The position numbers and the translations under genes were made by a program. Shown here in pieces: positions 8,557-16,980 of a DNA stretch of 64,000 nt (positions are counted from its first letter, which is position 1; the number at the start of each line of letters is the position of its first letter). Below the pieces are notes generated by a model. The model was not told the DNA's origin. It saw nothing but the letters and a program-made list of their open reading frames with translations, and ran no database searches. This stretch comes from Streptomyces sp. NBC_01235. GTDB lineage: Bacteria; Actinomycetota; Actinomycetes; Streptomycetales; Streptomycetaceae. Location of the stretch: assembly GCF_035989285.1 (NCBI RefSeq), contig NZ_CP108513.1:4712001-4776000 (forward strand), read 5' to 3'.

Positions 8557-8562
8557 AACGAA

Positions 8563-9090
8563 TTACGCCGGGGCGCCCAGTTCCGCCCAGACCGTCTTGC
8601 CCGCGACACCCGGGGCCCGCACGACGCCCCAGTCCAGGCAGAGGCGCTGGACGATGAACATGCCGTGTCCGCCGGGGCGGCCCGCGCGGTGCGGGGTACG
8701 CGGGGCCGGCTGGCCCGTGCCGCGGTCGGAGACCTCGACGCGGATCACCTTGTTGTCGCAGCCGAGGACCATCCGGTCCGGTCCCTCGGCGTGCAGACAC
8801 GCATTGGTGACCAGCTCGGAGACGACGAGCAGCACGTCCTCCGCGGCGGCCCGCCGGTCGGCGGAGGCGGCCGGCAGCCAGCCCCACGCGTACAGCGCCT
8901 GACGGGCGAAGTCACGGGCGAGCGGGACGACCCCGCTGGCGCCGTCGAAGCTCAGCCGGCGTACCTGACGGCCGCCCGGCACTCCGGACGAACCGGACGC
9001 CTCGGCCGCCGCTCCCCCTTCGGACGACCCGGAAGCGCCGCTTGGCTCCGGGCCGTGGTCGCCCGGCGAGCATGGCCGGGTGGTGCTCAT
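8563..9090 (-). CDS. prsI: Anti-sigma factor, RsbW-like serine kinase (PrsI-like)
   Basis: The 175-residue protein has a Ser/Gly-rich N terminus (1-40) and a GHKL ATPase domain: N-box ELVTNACLHAE, G1 DRGTGQP, G2 GGHGMFIVQRL. RsbW-family kinases bind and hold a SigB/F-type sigma factor and phosphorylate the Ser of an anti-anti-sigma factor. The STAS gene at 9307 and the sigma gene at 9933 next door match the published S. coelicolor sigI module, in which PrsI is the anti-sigma factor. The ATG follows GAGGTGAAGCG. The name rests on synteny and family, not on alignment. Confidence 0.8.
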   Translation of the reverse strand: MSTTRPCSPGDHGPEPSGASGSSEGGAAAEASGSSGVPGGRQVRRLSFDGASGVVPLARDFARQALYAWGWLPAASADRRAAAEDVLLVVSELVTNACLHAEGPDRMVLGCDNKVIRVEVSDRGTGQPAPRTPHRAGRPGGHGMFIVQRLCLDWGVVRAPGVAGKTVWAELGAPA

Positions 9091-9159
9091 CAGCGCTTCA
9101 CCTCACCGATTCCCCGATTAACCGGTTCACAATTCAAGAGTGGGATCTCTACAAAGTCT

Positions 9160-9179
9160 GTACGTAGGTAGTACGTAGG
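9160..9179. promoter_or_regulatory. Direct repeat GTACGTAGG x2, 11-bp period
   Basis: Two identical 9-mers at 9160-9168 and 9171-9179 are spaced one helical turn apart between prsI and arsI. This is suitable for a regulator binding one DNA face upstream of prsI. Confidence 0.35.
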
Positions 9180-9306
9180 CCGACGGCGTTCTCGTCGACC
9201 TTGCCGCCGACATGTTCAGGGCCCAGGGTGTCTCCTGCCCGGGGGGACCGGGGGAACACCCCCTGTTCCCGCCCGATCACACCTGTTCCCCGGCGGACGG
9301 CGAAGT

Positions 9307-9681
9307 TCAGCCGTCGTCGGCCAGGGCCGCCTCGACCGTGGCGTGCACGGTGAACACCGCGTCCGCGCCGGTGATCTCGAAGACCCGCGCCACCACGGGC
9401 AGCATCCCCGCCAGATGGACTCCGCCACCGGCCGCCTCCGCCTTCAAACGGGCTCCGAGCAGCACGTTCAGCCCGGTGGAGTCACAGAACTCCAGGCGGG
9501 TGCAGTCCACCACCAGGCGGCTGCGCCCCCTGGCGAGGCAGTCCTCGAGTGGCTCACGCAACAAATCGGCGGTGTGGTGATCCAACTCACCCGCCGGGGT
9601 CACAACGGCGCTGGAACCCTCTTCCCGCACCTCGACCAGAAGCCGGCCAGACTGTGCGCTACCGACCGTCCCGCGGTCCAT
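9307..9681 (-). CDS. arsI: STAS-domain anti-anti-sigma factor (ArsI-like)
   Basis: The 124-residue protein is a single STAS domain: LLVEVREEGSSAVVTPAGELD at the start and the phospho-acceptor motif FCDSTGLNVLL (Ser about residue 68). The unphosphorylated form would bind the neighbouring kinase and free the sigma factor. It is transcribed in the same direction as the kinase, but 216 bp separate them, so they may have separate promoters. It is divergent from sigI. The start ATG gives the common MDRGTV N terminus. Confidence 0.85.
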   Translation of the reverse strand: MDRGTVGSAQSGRLLVEVREEGSSAVVTPAGELDHHTADLLREPLEDCLARGRSRLVVDCTRLEFCDSTGLNVLLGARLKAEAAGGGVHLAGMLPVVARVFEITGADAVFTVHATVEAALADDG

Positions 9682-9804
9682 GCCGTCTCTTCTCCTGGGG
9701 TCGTGAACTGCTTGCTGACGCCCTCGAACCCTACGCCTTCCACCCTCACCTCAACACCTGAACAATCACCCACAAACGGACATAACTCAACAAAAGACAC
9801 TTGC

Positions 9805-9827
9805 GGTTGGTCGAGTAAAGCGGGTAG
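9805..9827 (+). promoter_or_regulatory. Possible SigB/F-type promoter upstream of sigI
   Basis: GGTT (9805-9808), a 13-bp spacer and GGGTAG (9822-9827) resemble the GNNT...GGGTA promoters used by Streptomyces SigB-family sigma factors. That would allow autoregulation. The spacer is slightly short, so this is tentative. Confidence 0.4.
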
Positions 9828-9932
9828 GGCTAGTAGGAACACGTAACCGACACGGCCGGCTTTGGAGGCGCCGCACACCGTAGTGCGCTCACTGGCTTCG
9901 GCAGCCATACGCCGAGAACGATGGAGGACACC

Positions 9933-10856
9933 ATGTCACCCCGGCTCGACGCACCGCCTACCCGCGGAGCGACGTCGACACCCCCTCCGGAACAAGAACA
10001 TCTGGAACCCATCGCCCAGGACACGGCGCTGGACGTCGACCCCACCGACGCCCTCGCCGGACTTCCGGAGATCCCCCCGTACGACGAGGTGGGCCCCGTC
10101 GACGCACGGGCCCTGTCCAAGACCCTGTTCGCGCGGCTCGAATCCCTCGAGGAGGGCACGCACGAATACTCGTACGTCCGCAACACCCTCGTCGAACTGA
10201 ACCTCGCGCTGGTCAAGTTCGCCGCCTCCCGCTTCCGCTCGCGCAGTGAGCCGATGGAGGACATCATCCAGGTCGGCACCATCGGCCTGATCAAGGCGAT
10301 CGACCGCTTCGAGCTCTCGCGGGGCGTCGAGTTCCCGACTTTCGCGATGCCAACCATCATCGGCGAGATCAAGCGCTTCTTCCGCGACACCTCGTGGTCG
10401 GTGCGCGTCCCGCGCCGGCTCCAGGAGCTCCGGCTCGACCTGGCCAAGGCGGGCGACGAACTGGCCCAGAAGCTCGACCGGGCGCCCACCGTGGGGGAGC
10501 TGGCCGAGCGGCTCGGCATCTCCAACGACGAGGTCGTCGAGGGCATGGCCGCGTCGAACGCGTACACCGCCTCGTCGCTGGACGCGCAGCCGGAGGAGGA
10601 CGACGCGGAAGGCGCCCTCGCCGACCGCATCGGCTACGAGGACCACGGACTCGAAGGCATCGAGTACGTCGAGTCGTTGAAGCCGCTGATCGCCGAACTC
10701 CCGCCCCGCGACCGGCAGATCCTCTCCCTCCGATTCGTCGCCGGCCTGACCCAGTCGGAGATCGGCGAAGAGCTCGGCATCTCGCAGATGCACGTGTCGC
10801 GACTGCTGTCGCGCACCCTGGTGCGGCTGCGCAAGGGGCTGACGGTCGAGGAGTAG
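9933..10856 (+). CDS. sigI: SigB/F/G-family alternative sigma factor (SigI-like)
   Basis: The 307-residue sigma factor has region 2 with EDIIQVGTIGLIKAIDRFE and the core-binding RSEPM segment, region 3 (PTVGELAERLGISNDEVVEGM) and region 4 with the helix-turn-helix LTQSEIGEELGISQMHVSRLLSRTL. Length and layout fit the Streptomyces SigB/F/I group. An ATG at 9921 is also in frame, but 9933 is preceded by GGAGG at 5-bp spacing and is preferred. The gene is divergent from its arsI/prsI regulators. Activity is expected to be set by partner switching rather than by a membrane anti-sigma. Confidence 0.88.
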   Translation: MSPRLDAPPTRGATSTPPPEQEHLEPIAQDTALDVDPTDALAGLPEIPPYDEVGPVDARALSKTLFARLESLEEGTHEYSYVRNTLVELNLALVKFAASRFRSRSEPMEDIIQVGTIGLIKAIDRFELSRGVEFPTFAMPTIIGEIKRFFRDTSWSVRVPRRLQELRLDLAKAGDELAQKLDRAPTVGELAERLGISNDEVVEGMAASNAYTASSLDAQPEEDDAEGALADRIGYEDHGLEGIEYVESLKPLIAELPPRDRQILSLRFVAGLTQSEIGEELGISQMHVSRLLSRTLVRLRKGLTVEE

Positions 10857-10893
10857 GCCCGCGGGCCGCGGACCGAAGGCAGCACCACTTTTT

Positions 10894-10916
10894 ACCGGTG
10901 TCCACTGGACACCGGT
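10894..10916. terminator. Perfect palindrome after sigI, terminator-like
   Basis: ACCGGTGTCC-ACT-GGACACCGGT, 10-bp arms, 38 bp after the sigI stop. There is no U-tract downstream, so it could instead be a protein site. Confidence 0.5.
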
Positions 10917-11155
10917 GCCGTCCGCGTCCAGGCGATCAGTTGCCGAACGATCGCCCGGGCGCGGACGTCGGCATGCGGGCGGGGGCGACGGACGGGGACG
11001 ACGGCCCGGCCCCCGGACCGCCTCTTCGGTTACCCCCGGAAACCTCCCCACGCGACACCTCCCGCCACTAAGGTCGCCTCCACCCCAGACTGACCAGCAC
11101 GTCAGCAACGGAAGCAGCCGGAGTGTTCGGCGTGGAGGCGAGGAGGCGACCCCGC

Positions 11156-12682
11156 ATGGCCCGTGCCGACGGAAACGGCCTGAGCACAGGTGACTCCGGC
11201 GGTTCCGACGCACACCTCACGGACCTGCTGCGCGCGGCCCCCGCCACCGCCTACCCGGCGCTGCGCGAGCTGCGCGCCCGCCACCAGCCGTCCGTTCTGA
11301 CCTACGCCCGCCTGTGCACGACGAGCGAAGCGGCGGCGCGGCGGCTCGCGGCAGAGGCGTTCGCGCTTGCCGCGCGGGAGACGGCGCGCGGCAACGATCC
11401 CGGCGGCCCGTGGCGACACCGGCTCCTGCTGCTCGCAGGGCAGGCAGCGGCCGACTGGGCTCGGGACGACCGGGCCGGCGGCCTGGACACGGGCCTGCTC
11501 CTCGTCCTCAACACCGCGACGGCCTCGGGCGGCCCGGTCCCACCCCTGCTCGCCGCGTTCCAGTCCCTCCCGCCCCGCGCGCAGGGCCTGCTCTGGTACG
11601 GCGTGGCGGAGCGCGAGGCGACCGACCGGACGGCCCTGCTGCTCGGCCTGACGGCGCAGGACGTTACGTACGGGATCGCCCCCGCCCTGCTCTCCCTCGC
11701 CCAGACCTCCCTGCGGCTTCGCCTCGCCGCCTCGGACGATCCGCGGTGCGGCGACTTCCGCCGGCTGATCGAGGAGTCCGTACGTCCGCAGGGCGCGCGC
11801 CACAGCCCCGACCTGGAGGCCCACCGGGCGCACTGCCGGCACTGCGCGACCGCGTACGAGGAGCAGCGCGCGCTGCGTGACGATCCTCGCGGAGCGCTGG
11901 CGGAGGGTCTGCTGCCATGGGGCGGGTCGGCGTACGTGCGGGACGACCGCCAGCCGTCCGAGGGCCGGCGCCCGACGGCCGCGAGCCGACCGTCGCGGCG
12001 GGTGGCGCTGGCCTCGGCGGCCTTGGGGGTGGCGGTGGTGCCACTGGCGGTGGCCCTGCTGGTGACCTCGGGCGACTCGGGGGATTCGCAGGACTCGGCG
12101 AGCGCGGTCGTCACCGGCCCGTCGACGGTTCCCCCGGTCACGGTGACAGCGACGGCGACGATCTCCGCGCCACCCGCCTCTCCCTCTGCCTCCCGCTCGC
12201 CCTCCCGGACGCCGAGCCCGTCCCCCTCCCGCACGAGCGCCCCGCCGAAGCCGAGGCCCACGCCTTCACCGACGCGCGCACCCGGCGGGACGTACGCCCA
12301 GGTCGTGAACGTGGCCAACGGGCTCTGCCTGGAGGTGGCGGGCGACTTCACCAACGGCACGGACGTGGTGACGGTCCCGTGTTCCGCCTCGCCCAGCCAG
12401 CGGTGGCGGGCGGACGCGGGGCGCGGGGTGCTCCAGTCGTACGCCGACCAGGACTTCTGTCTGGACAGCAGGGGGTCCGTGGACAAAGGCGTGGGGGTGT
12501 GGGAGTGCGCCTCGGTGGAAGGCGATCACGGGGTGAACCTGCGGTTCACCGTGGACGGCGACGGGACGATACGCCCGGGGATCGCCATGGAAACGGCGCT
12601 GACGGCGGACGTGAGCGGCGGTGTGTCACTCAACCCGCTCGACGAGGAGGGGGACCAGCTGTGGCGAGCGGGCGCGGGGTGA
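11156..12682 (+). CDS. Sigma-like / zinc-finger / transmembrane / ricin-B lectin fusion protein
   Basis: A 508-residue protein. Residues about 15-190 look like a degenerate ECF sigma factor: a region-2-like helix bundle (LLRAAPATAYPALRELRARH) and a region-4-like part (LPPRAQGLLWYGVAEREATD...LGLTAQDVTYGI). An HRAHCRHC motif near residue 225 resembles the HxxxCxxC of zinc anti-sigma factors. One transmembrane helix (about 280-300), a Ser/Pro/Thr-rich linker and a C-terminal ricin-type beta-trefoil (VNVANGLCLEVAGDF...QRW...CLDSRG) follow. The ATG at 11156 follows GAGGAGG; a GTG at 11123 is possible. The lectin domain should be extracellular and the sigma-like part cytosolic, suggesting transmembrane sensing. 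Confidence 0.75.
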   Translation: MARADGNGLSTGDSGGSDAHLTDLLRAAPATAYPALRELRARHQPSVLTYARLCTTSEAAARRLAAEAFALAARETARGNDPGGPWRHRLLLLAGQAAADWARDDRAGGLDTGLLLVLNTATASGGPVPPLLAAFQSLPPRAQGLLWYGVAEREATDRTALLLGLTAQDVTYGIAPALLSLAQTSLRLRLAASDDPRCGDFRRLIEESVRPQGARHSPDLEAHRAHCRHCATAYEEQRALRDDPRGALAEGLLPWGGSAYVRDDRQPSEGRRPTAASRPSRRVALASAALGVAVVPLAVALLVTSGDSGDSQDSASAVVTGPSTVPPVTVTATATISAPPASPSASRSPSRTPSPSPSRTSAPPKPRPTPSPTRAPGGTYAQVVNVANGLCLEVAGDFTNGTDVVTVPCSASPSQRWRADAGRGVLQSYADQDFCLDSRGSVDKGVGVWECASVEGDHGVNLRFTVDGDGTIRPGIAMETALTADVSGGVSLNPLDEEGDQLWRAGAG

Positions 12683-12693
12683 GTGTCGTGCGC

Positions 12694-13095
12694 CTACGCC
12701 GCCTTCAGTTCACACCATACGAGCTTGCCCCGATGCCCCATCCGTGACAGCGGCTGCCAGTGCCAGAGATCCGAGCAGGCCCGCATCAACGCCATCCCCC
12801 GGCCGCTCTCGGCATCGCCGAGCTCCTCCAACCGACAGGGTGGCTCGGGCGGTTCGGGGTCCGCGTCCCACGCGCCGATCTGCAGGACACCGTCCCGGAA
12901 GCGCAGACGCAGACAGGCGGGGCCCTTGGTGTGCCGTACGGCGTTGGAGACCAGCTCCGAGGCGAGCAGCTCCGCCGTGTCCACGAGGTGGATGAGGCCG
13001 TGCAGGGTGAGGATCAGGCGGAGGGCGCGGCGGCACACGGTGACGGCGCGGGGGTCTTGCGGGATGTAGAGGGAGTACTCCCAGGGATCGGACAT
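12694..13095 (-). CDS. GHKL ATP-binding regulatory protein (RsbW-like)
   Basis: The 133-residue protein is a small histidine-kinase-type ATPase: N-box ELVSNAVRHTK, G1 GAWDADPEPP, G2 GRGMALMRA. Such proteins occur in Streptomyces beside XRE-DUF5753 and DUF397 genes (the whiJ-like or abaA-like trio), as here with 13296 and 14156. The G1 box lacks the usual DxGxG, so ATP binding may be altered. It converges on the fusion gene (12-bp gap) and is divergent from the regulator. Confidence 0.75.
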   Translation of the reverse strand: MSDPWEYSLYIPQDPRAVTVCRRALRLILTLHGLIHLVDTAELLASELVSNAVRHTKGPACLRLRFRDGVLQIGAWDADPEPPEPPCRLEELGDAESGRGMALMRACSDLWHWQPLSRMGHRGKLVWCELKAA

Positions 13096-13214
13096 GCGTC
13101 AACTCCGGGTGGGGGATGGGTGATCGAGCGCACGGTGGCATTGCCGCAGCCGTCACGGCAGGACGCGGCGGTGCGCTTCCGTAGCGTTGATGTCGCGTCA
13201 CTGACAGTAGACCT

Positions 13215-13227
13215 AACTTTTTAAGTT
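13215..13227. promoter_or_regulatory. Palindrome AACTT-TTT-AAGTT between divergent regulators
   Basis: An AT-rich 13-bp perfect dyad in a GC-rich genome, centred in the 200-bp divergent region of the ATPase and the XRE regulator. A likely operator for the XRE protein. Confidence 0.5.
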
Positions 13228-13295
13228 TCACAAGCGGAGCGCGTAATCTGACCCCGAACGAGTCGCGCTCCCAGGCGCGTTGAGAGGGGCACGCG

Positions 13296-14147
13296 ATGGC
13301 ATTGCGGCAGGACCCAACGGCACGTCAGATGCGCCTGGCGACCGAATTGCGCAGGCTCCGGGAGACAGCGGGACTGGCCTCTCGGGAAGCGGCGGCACTT
13401 CTCGGGGTCAGCGGCTCACAGATGAGCCAGATCGAAGCCGGCCTCACGGGCGTGAGCGAGAAACGGCTGCGCCGCATGGCAGCCCAGTACGTGTGTACCG
13501 ACGAGGCACTCATCGACGGACTCGTCGCCTGGGCGACAGACCGGACACGCGGCTGGTGGGAGGCATATCGAGGACTGCTACCCACGCCGTTCCTCGACCT
13601 CGCGGAACTGGAGCACCATGCCACTTTCCTGCGCGAGGTCCAGTTCCTGTTCGTTCCCGGCCCGCTCCAGACAGCGGACTACGCTCGCGCGGTCTTCGCC
13701 TATCGGATTCCGGAACTTCCTGCCGACGAACTGGAGTTGCGTGTCCAGCACCGCACGCGACGCAAGGTGATGCTCGAAGGCCCTGCTCCGGTCTCCTACG
13801 AGGCGGTCATTCACGAGGCAGCACTGCGCATCATGGTCGGCGACCGCTCCGCCTCACGGGCCCAACTCGGGCACCTCCTCGAACTCTCCGAAGCAGCGCA
13901 CGTCACCCTGCGCGTCATCCCGCTCGAGTTGCAGGGATTCGCCGGTGCCGCGAGTGCCATGACATATGCGGGAGGTCCCGTGCCAAAGCTGGACACCGTC
14001 GTACGCGATGGCCCCCAAGGCGCAGCCTTCATCGACTCCGAAGCCCAACTCGGGGCCTTTCGAACGCTCTTCCGTAAAGTGGAGGCCGTGTCGCTTGAGG
14101 CCGAGCGGTCCCGCGACTTCATCCACCAGCTGGCCAAGGAGCTGTGA
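13296..14147 (+). CDS. XRE-family regulator with DUF5753 domain
   Basis: The 283-residue protein has an N-terminal helix-turn-helix (ELRRLRETAGLASREAAALLGVSGSQMSQIEAG, about 15-50) and a DUF5753 C-terminal domain (LEHHATFLREVQFLFVPGPLQTADYARAVF; VQHRTRRKVMLEG). It is the canonical partner of the DUF397 gene that follows. The ATG at 13296 has GAGAGGGG upstream. These proteins act as repressors in Streptomyces development and antibiotic regulation (WhiJ type), often with the DUF397 partner relieving repression. Confidence 0.9.
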   Translation: MALRQDPTARQMRLATELRRLRETAGLASREAAALLGVSGSQMSQIEAGLTGVSEKRLRRMAAQYVCTDEALIDGLVAWATDRTRGWWEAYRGLLPTPFLDLAELEHHATFLREVQFLFVPGPLQTADYARAVFAYRIPELPADELELRVQHRTRRKVMLEGPAPVSYEAVIHEAALRIMVGDRSASRAQLGHLLELSEAAHVTLRVIPLELQGFAGAASAMTYAGGPVPKLDTVVRDGPQGAAFIDSEAQLGAFRTLFRKVEAVSLEAERSRDFIHQLAKEL

Positions 14148-14155
14148 GGCGTCCC

Positions 14156-14344
14156 ATGACCACCCCCGACAACTGGCAGAAGTCGTCCTACTCAGGCCCC
14201 GGCGACGGCGACTCCTGCGTAGAACTCGCCTCCACCCCCACCACCCTCCACCTCCGCGAATCCGACGACCCCGCCACCGTCCTCACCATCACCCCCGCCC
14301 CCCTCACCCACCTCCTGGCAGCCATACGCACCGACACGCTCTGA
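14156..14344 (+). CDS. DUF397 small protein
   Basis: A 62-residue DUF397 protein with the family pattern NWQKSSYSGPGDGDSCVE...LRES...W/L at the end. It follows the XRE-DUF5753 gene. The ATG at 14156 is preceded by GTGAGG at 6 bp; a GTG at 14144 overlapping the previous stop is less likely. Expected to interact with the XRE protein. Confidence 0.88.
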   Translation: MTTPDNWQKSSYSGPGDGDSCVELASTPTTLHLRESDDPATVLTITPAPLTHLLAAIRTDTL

Positions 14345-14407
14345 CGAGGGGGAGCCGGTTCCGTCCCCCAGCATCAGAGGCATCCGGTTCCTTGCTGCCG
14401 GCAGTTC

Positions 14408-14539
14408 CGTCTTCTGGGCCGCAGTCGTACCCAGGGCCAGTTCGCGGTTGCCCGCGGTCAGCGACCGGATCGTGTTGCCGAACTGGTCGTACTCGGTGAC
14501 CGTGACATGGTGGCCGGGCGTGGCCTCATCGAGATCGGC
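14408..14539 (-). pseudogene. RHS/YD-repeat protein remnant
   Basis: In the 394-bp gap after DUF397, minus-strand translation gives DLDEATPGHHV followed by TEYDQFGNTIRSLTAGNREL, the pattern of RHS/YD-repeat toxin-shell proteins in Streptomyces. Neither side extends the similarity, and no start or ribosome site fits. It is read as a decayed fragment of a once larger gene. The rest of 14345-14738 shows nothing else recognisable. Confidence 0.5.
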
Positions 14540-14738
14540 TGTCCGCAGCAGGACCGGAAGTCGGTCTGACTGCCGGTTTCGGGTCCGCCTCCGCGTGCAG
14601 CACGGCCTTCTCCAGGGAGCCACGTCGTCCTCATCGTGGAAACCCATTGGCCGGAATCCTCCGGGTGACTACTCTGACCCAGCCCTCTGACCAGCAGAGC
14701 CGCTGGGCCAGCCCCTTCCTCTGCTCATGAGGAGACCC

Positions 14739-15782
14739 ATGCCCACCTCTCCCGACTCCCCCGCCGGTCCCTCCCGTCCCGGGCGGCTCGCCGATGTTCC
14801 GGTGCTGCTCGTCGCCGTCGTGTGGGGGTCCAGTTACCTCGCGGCCAAGGGCGTCACCACCGCCCACACCGTGCTGGCCGTGCTCGTGCTGCGGTTCGCC
14901 GTGGTGCTGCCGGTGCTGGTGGCCGTCGGGTGGCGGCGGCTGCGCGCGCTGAGCGGCACGCAACTGCGGGGGGCCGGGCTGTTGGGGCTGATCCTCGCCG
15001 GGATCTTCCTGTTGGAGACGTACGGCGTCGTGCACACCTCCGCCACGAACGCCGGGCTGATCATCAGCCTGACCATGGTCTTCACGCCCCTCGCGGAGAG
15101 CCGGGTGCGCGGCGTGCGGCTGCCGGGGGCGTTCCTGGCGGCGGCCGGACTGTCGGTGGTGGGCGTGGCGCTGCTGACGCAGGGGGCCGGATTCACCGCT
15201 CCGTCCGGGGGCGATCTGCTGATGCTGGGGGCCGCCGTCGCCCGGACCGTGCACGTGCTGGCCATGGCGCGGATGGAGTCGGTGCGTGGCGCGGACGCGT
15301 TGTCGCTCACGACCGTTCAACTGGGCGGTGCGGTCGCCGTGTTCGCCGTACTGGTGGCCGTGCCGGGGGCGGGGGCCTCGCCCTGGACTGCCGCGGCGGA
15401 GTTCGACGGCGGCGACTGGCTCGGCCTGGTCTACCTCTCCGCGTTCTGCACCCTCTTCGCGTTCTTCGTGCAGATGTGGGCCGTCCGCCGTACGTCGCCG
15501 TCGCGGGTCAGCCTGCTGCTGGGGACCGAGCCGGTGTGGGCGGCGGCGGTGGGCATCGCGCTCGCCGGGGACCGGCCGGGGTGGGTCGGGTTCGTGGGCG
15601 CGGTGCTGGTGCTCGTCGGCACCGGGTGGGGGCGTTCGGCGGCGGACCGGGGGCGTTCGGCGGCGGACCGGGGGCGGACAGCCGCCGAGTTGCCCGCCGA
15701 GATCCCCGCCGACCCGGGCTCTCAGGCCACCCGTACGCCCCTGCGCCAGACCCCCGACACCAGCGGTACGCCCGGCCGGTAG
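14739..15782 (+). CDS. EamA/DMT-superfamily transporter
   Basis: The 347-residue protein has about ten hydrophobic helices and the EamA hallmark [11 protein letters not shown] in TM1 plus [15 protein letters not shown] in the second repeat. These proteins export metabolites or amino acids; the substrate is unknown. The ATG at 14739 follows GAGGAG; another ATG at 14727 has no ribosome site. A 27-bp duplication makes [15 protein letters not shown] near the C terminus. The last 61 bp overlap the end of hutI on the other strand. Confidence 0.85.
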   Translation: MPTSPDSPAGPSRPGRLADVPVLLVAVVWGSSYLAAKGVTTAHTVLAVLVLRFAVVLPVLVAVGWRRLRALSGTQLRGAGLLGLILAGIFLLETYGVVHTSATNAGLIISLTMVFTPLAESRVRGVRLPGAFLAAAGLSVVGVALLTQGAGFTAPSGGDLLMLGAAVARTVHVLAMARMESVRGADALSLTTVQLGGAVAVFAVLVAVPGAGASPWTAAAEFDGGDWLGLVYLSAFCTLFAFFVQMWAVRRTSPSRVSLLLGTEPVWAAAVGIALAGDRPGWVGFVGAVLVLVGTGWGRSAADRGRSAADRGRTAAELPAEIPADPGSQATRTPLRQTPDTSGTPGR

Positions 15783-16918
15783 GCCAGGTGGACGTGGCTC
15801 GGGGCGTCCAGGAGGGTCAGGTCGGCGTACGCGCCGGGGGTCACGCGGCCCACGTCCGTGCGGCGCAGGGCCGCCGCGCCGCCCGCCGTGGCCGACCAGA
15901 CCGCCTCGTCCGGCGTCATCCGCATGTCCCGCACCGCGAGTGCGATGCAGAACGGGACGGATGACGTGAAGGACGAGCCCGGGTTGCAGTCCGTGGAGAG
16001 GGCCACCGTGACGCCGGCGTCCATCAGGCGGCGGGCGTTCGGCCACTCCGCCCGCGTGGAGAACTCGGCGCCGGGGAGGAGGGTGGCGACCGTGTTTCCG
16101 TTCGCGAGGGCGTCCACGTCCGCGTCCGTGAGGTGGGTGCAGTGGTCGGCGCTGGCCGCGTCCAGCTCGACCGCCAGTTGCACGCCGGGACCGTAGGAGA
16201 GCTGGTTGGCGTGGATGCGGGGGTGCAGGCCCTTGGCCTTGCCGGCGGTGAGGATCGCGCGGGCCTGGTCGCCGTCGAAGGCGCCCTTCTCGCAGAAGAC
16301 GTCGATCCAGCGGGCGTGCGGGGCGCAGGCGTCGAGCATCTCGCCGGTGACCAGGGCGACGTAGGCGGCCGGGTCGTCGGCGTAGTCGGGGGAGACGATG
16401 TGGGCACCGAGGTAGGTGACCTCGTCGGTGTGGGCGGCGGCGAGGCGCAGGGCGCGGGCCTCGTCGGCGACCGTCAGGCCGTAGCCGGACTTGGTCTCGA
16501 AGGTGGTGGTGCCCTGGCGGAGGGCCTCACCGAGGAAACGCGTGAGGTTCGCCTCGAGTTCCTGGTCGGTGGCCGCCCGGGTGGCCGCGACCGTCGTACG
16601 GATACCGCCCGCCGTGTAACCGCGGCCCGACATCCGGGCGTTGAACTCCTCCGTGCGGTCGCCCGCGAAGACCAGGTGGGAGTGGGAGTCGACGAAGCCC
16701 GGCAGGACCGCCCGGCCACCGGCGTCGACCCGATTGTCAGTGGCGGGTGCTTTGCTTGATTCACCGGTCCACACGACGCGGTCGCCGTCGATGACGACGG
16801 CCGCGTCCCGGACCAGACCGAGAGGGGATGTGTCACCGAGGGAGGGGTCGTTGGTGACCAGCGTGGCGATGTTGGTGATGACGGTGCTCGTGCCGGTCGT
16901 GCCGGTGCTGCTGCTCAT
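15722..16918 (-). CDS. hutI: Imidazolonepropionase
   Basis: The 398-residue amidohydrolase has the metal-binding [12 protein letters not shown] (about residue 70), the [10 protein letters not shown] active-site segment, [10 protein letters not shown] and STDCNPGSS. It hydrolyses 4-imidazolone-5-propanoate to N-formimino-glutamate, the third step of histidine breakdown. The ATG at 16918 follows GAGGACACG. An ATG at 16984 overlapping the hutF stop (ATGA) would add 22 residues and cannot be excluded. It is the last gene of the hutU-amidohydrolase-hutF-hutI operon. Confidence 0.95.
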   Translation of the reverse strand: MSSSTGTTGTSTVITNIATLVTNDPSLGDTSPLGLVRDAAVVIDGDRVVWTGESSKAPATDNRVDAGGRAVLPGFVDSHSHLVFAGDRTEEFNARMSGRGYTAGGIRTTVAATRAATDQELEANLTRFLGEALRQGTTTFETKSGYGLTVADEARALRLAAAHTDEVTYLGAHIVSPDYADDPAAYVALVTGEMLDACAPHARWIDVFCEKGAFDGDQARAILTAGKAKGLHPRIHANQLSYGPGVQLAVELDAASADHCTHLTDADVDALANGNTVATLLPGAEFSTRAEWPNARRLMDAGVTVALSTDCNPGSSFTSSVPFCIALAVRDMRMTPDEAVWSATAGGAAALRRTDVGRVTPGAYADLTLLDAPSHVHLAYRPGVPLVSGVWRRGVRVA

Positions 16919-16980
16919 CGTCGTGTCCTCGTGGCTGACGGGGCTGGGAGCGGAGGCGGCGCCGCCGCCGGCCGCCGGTG

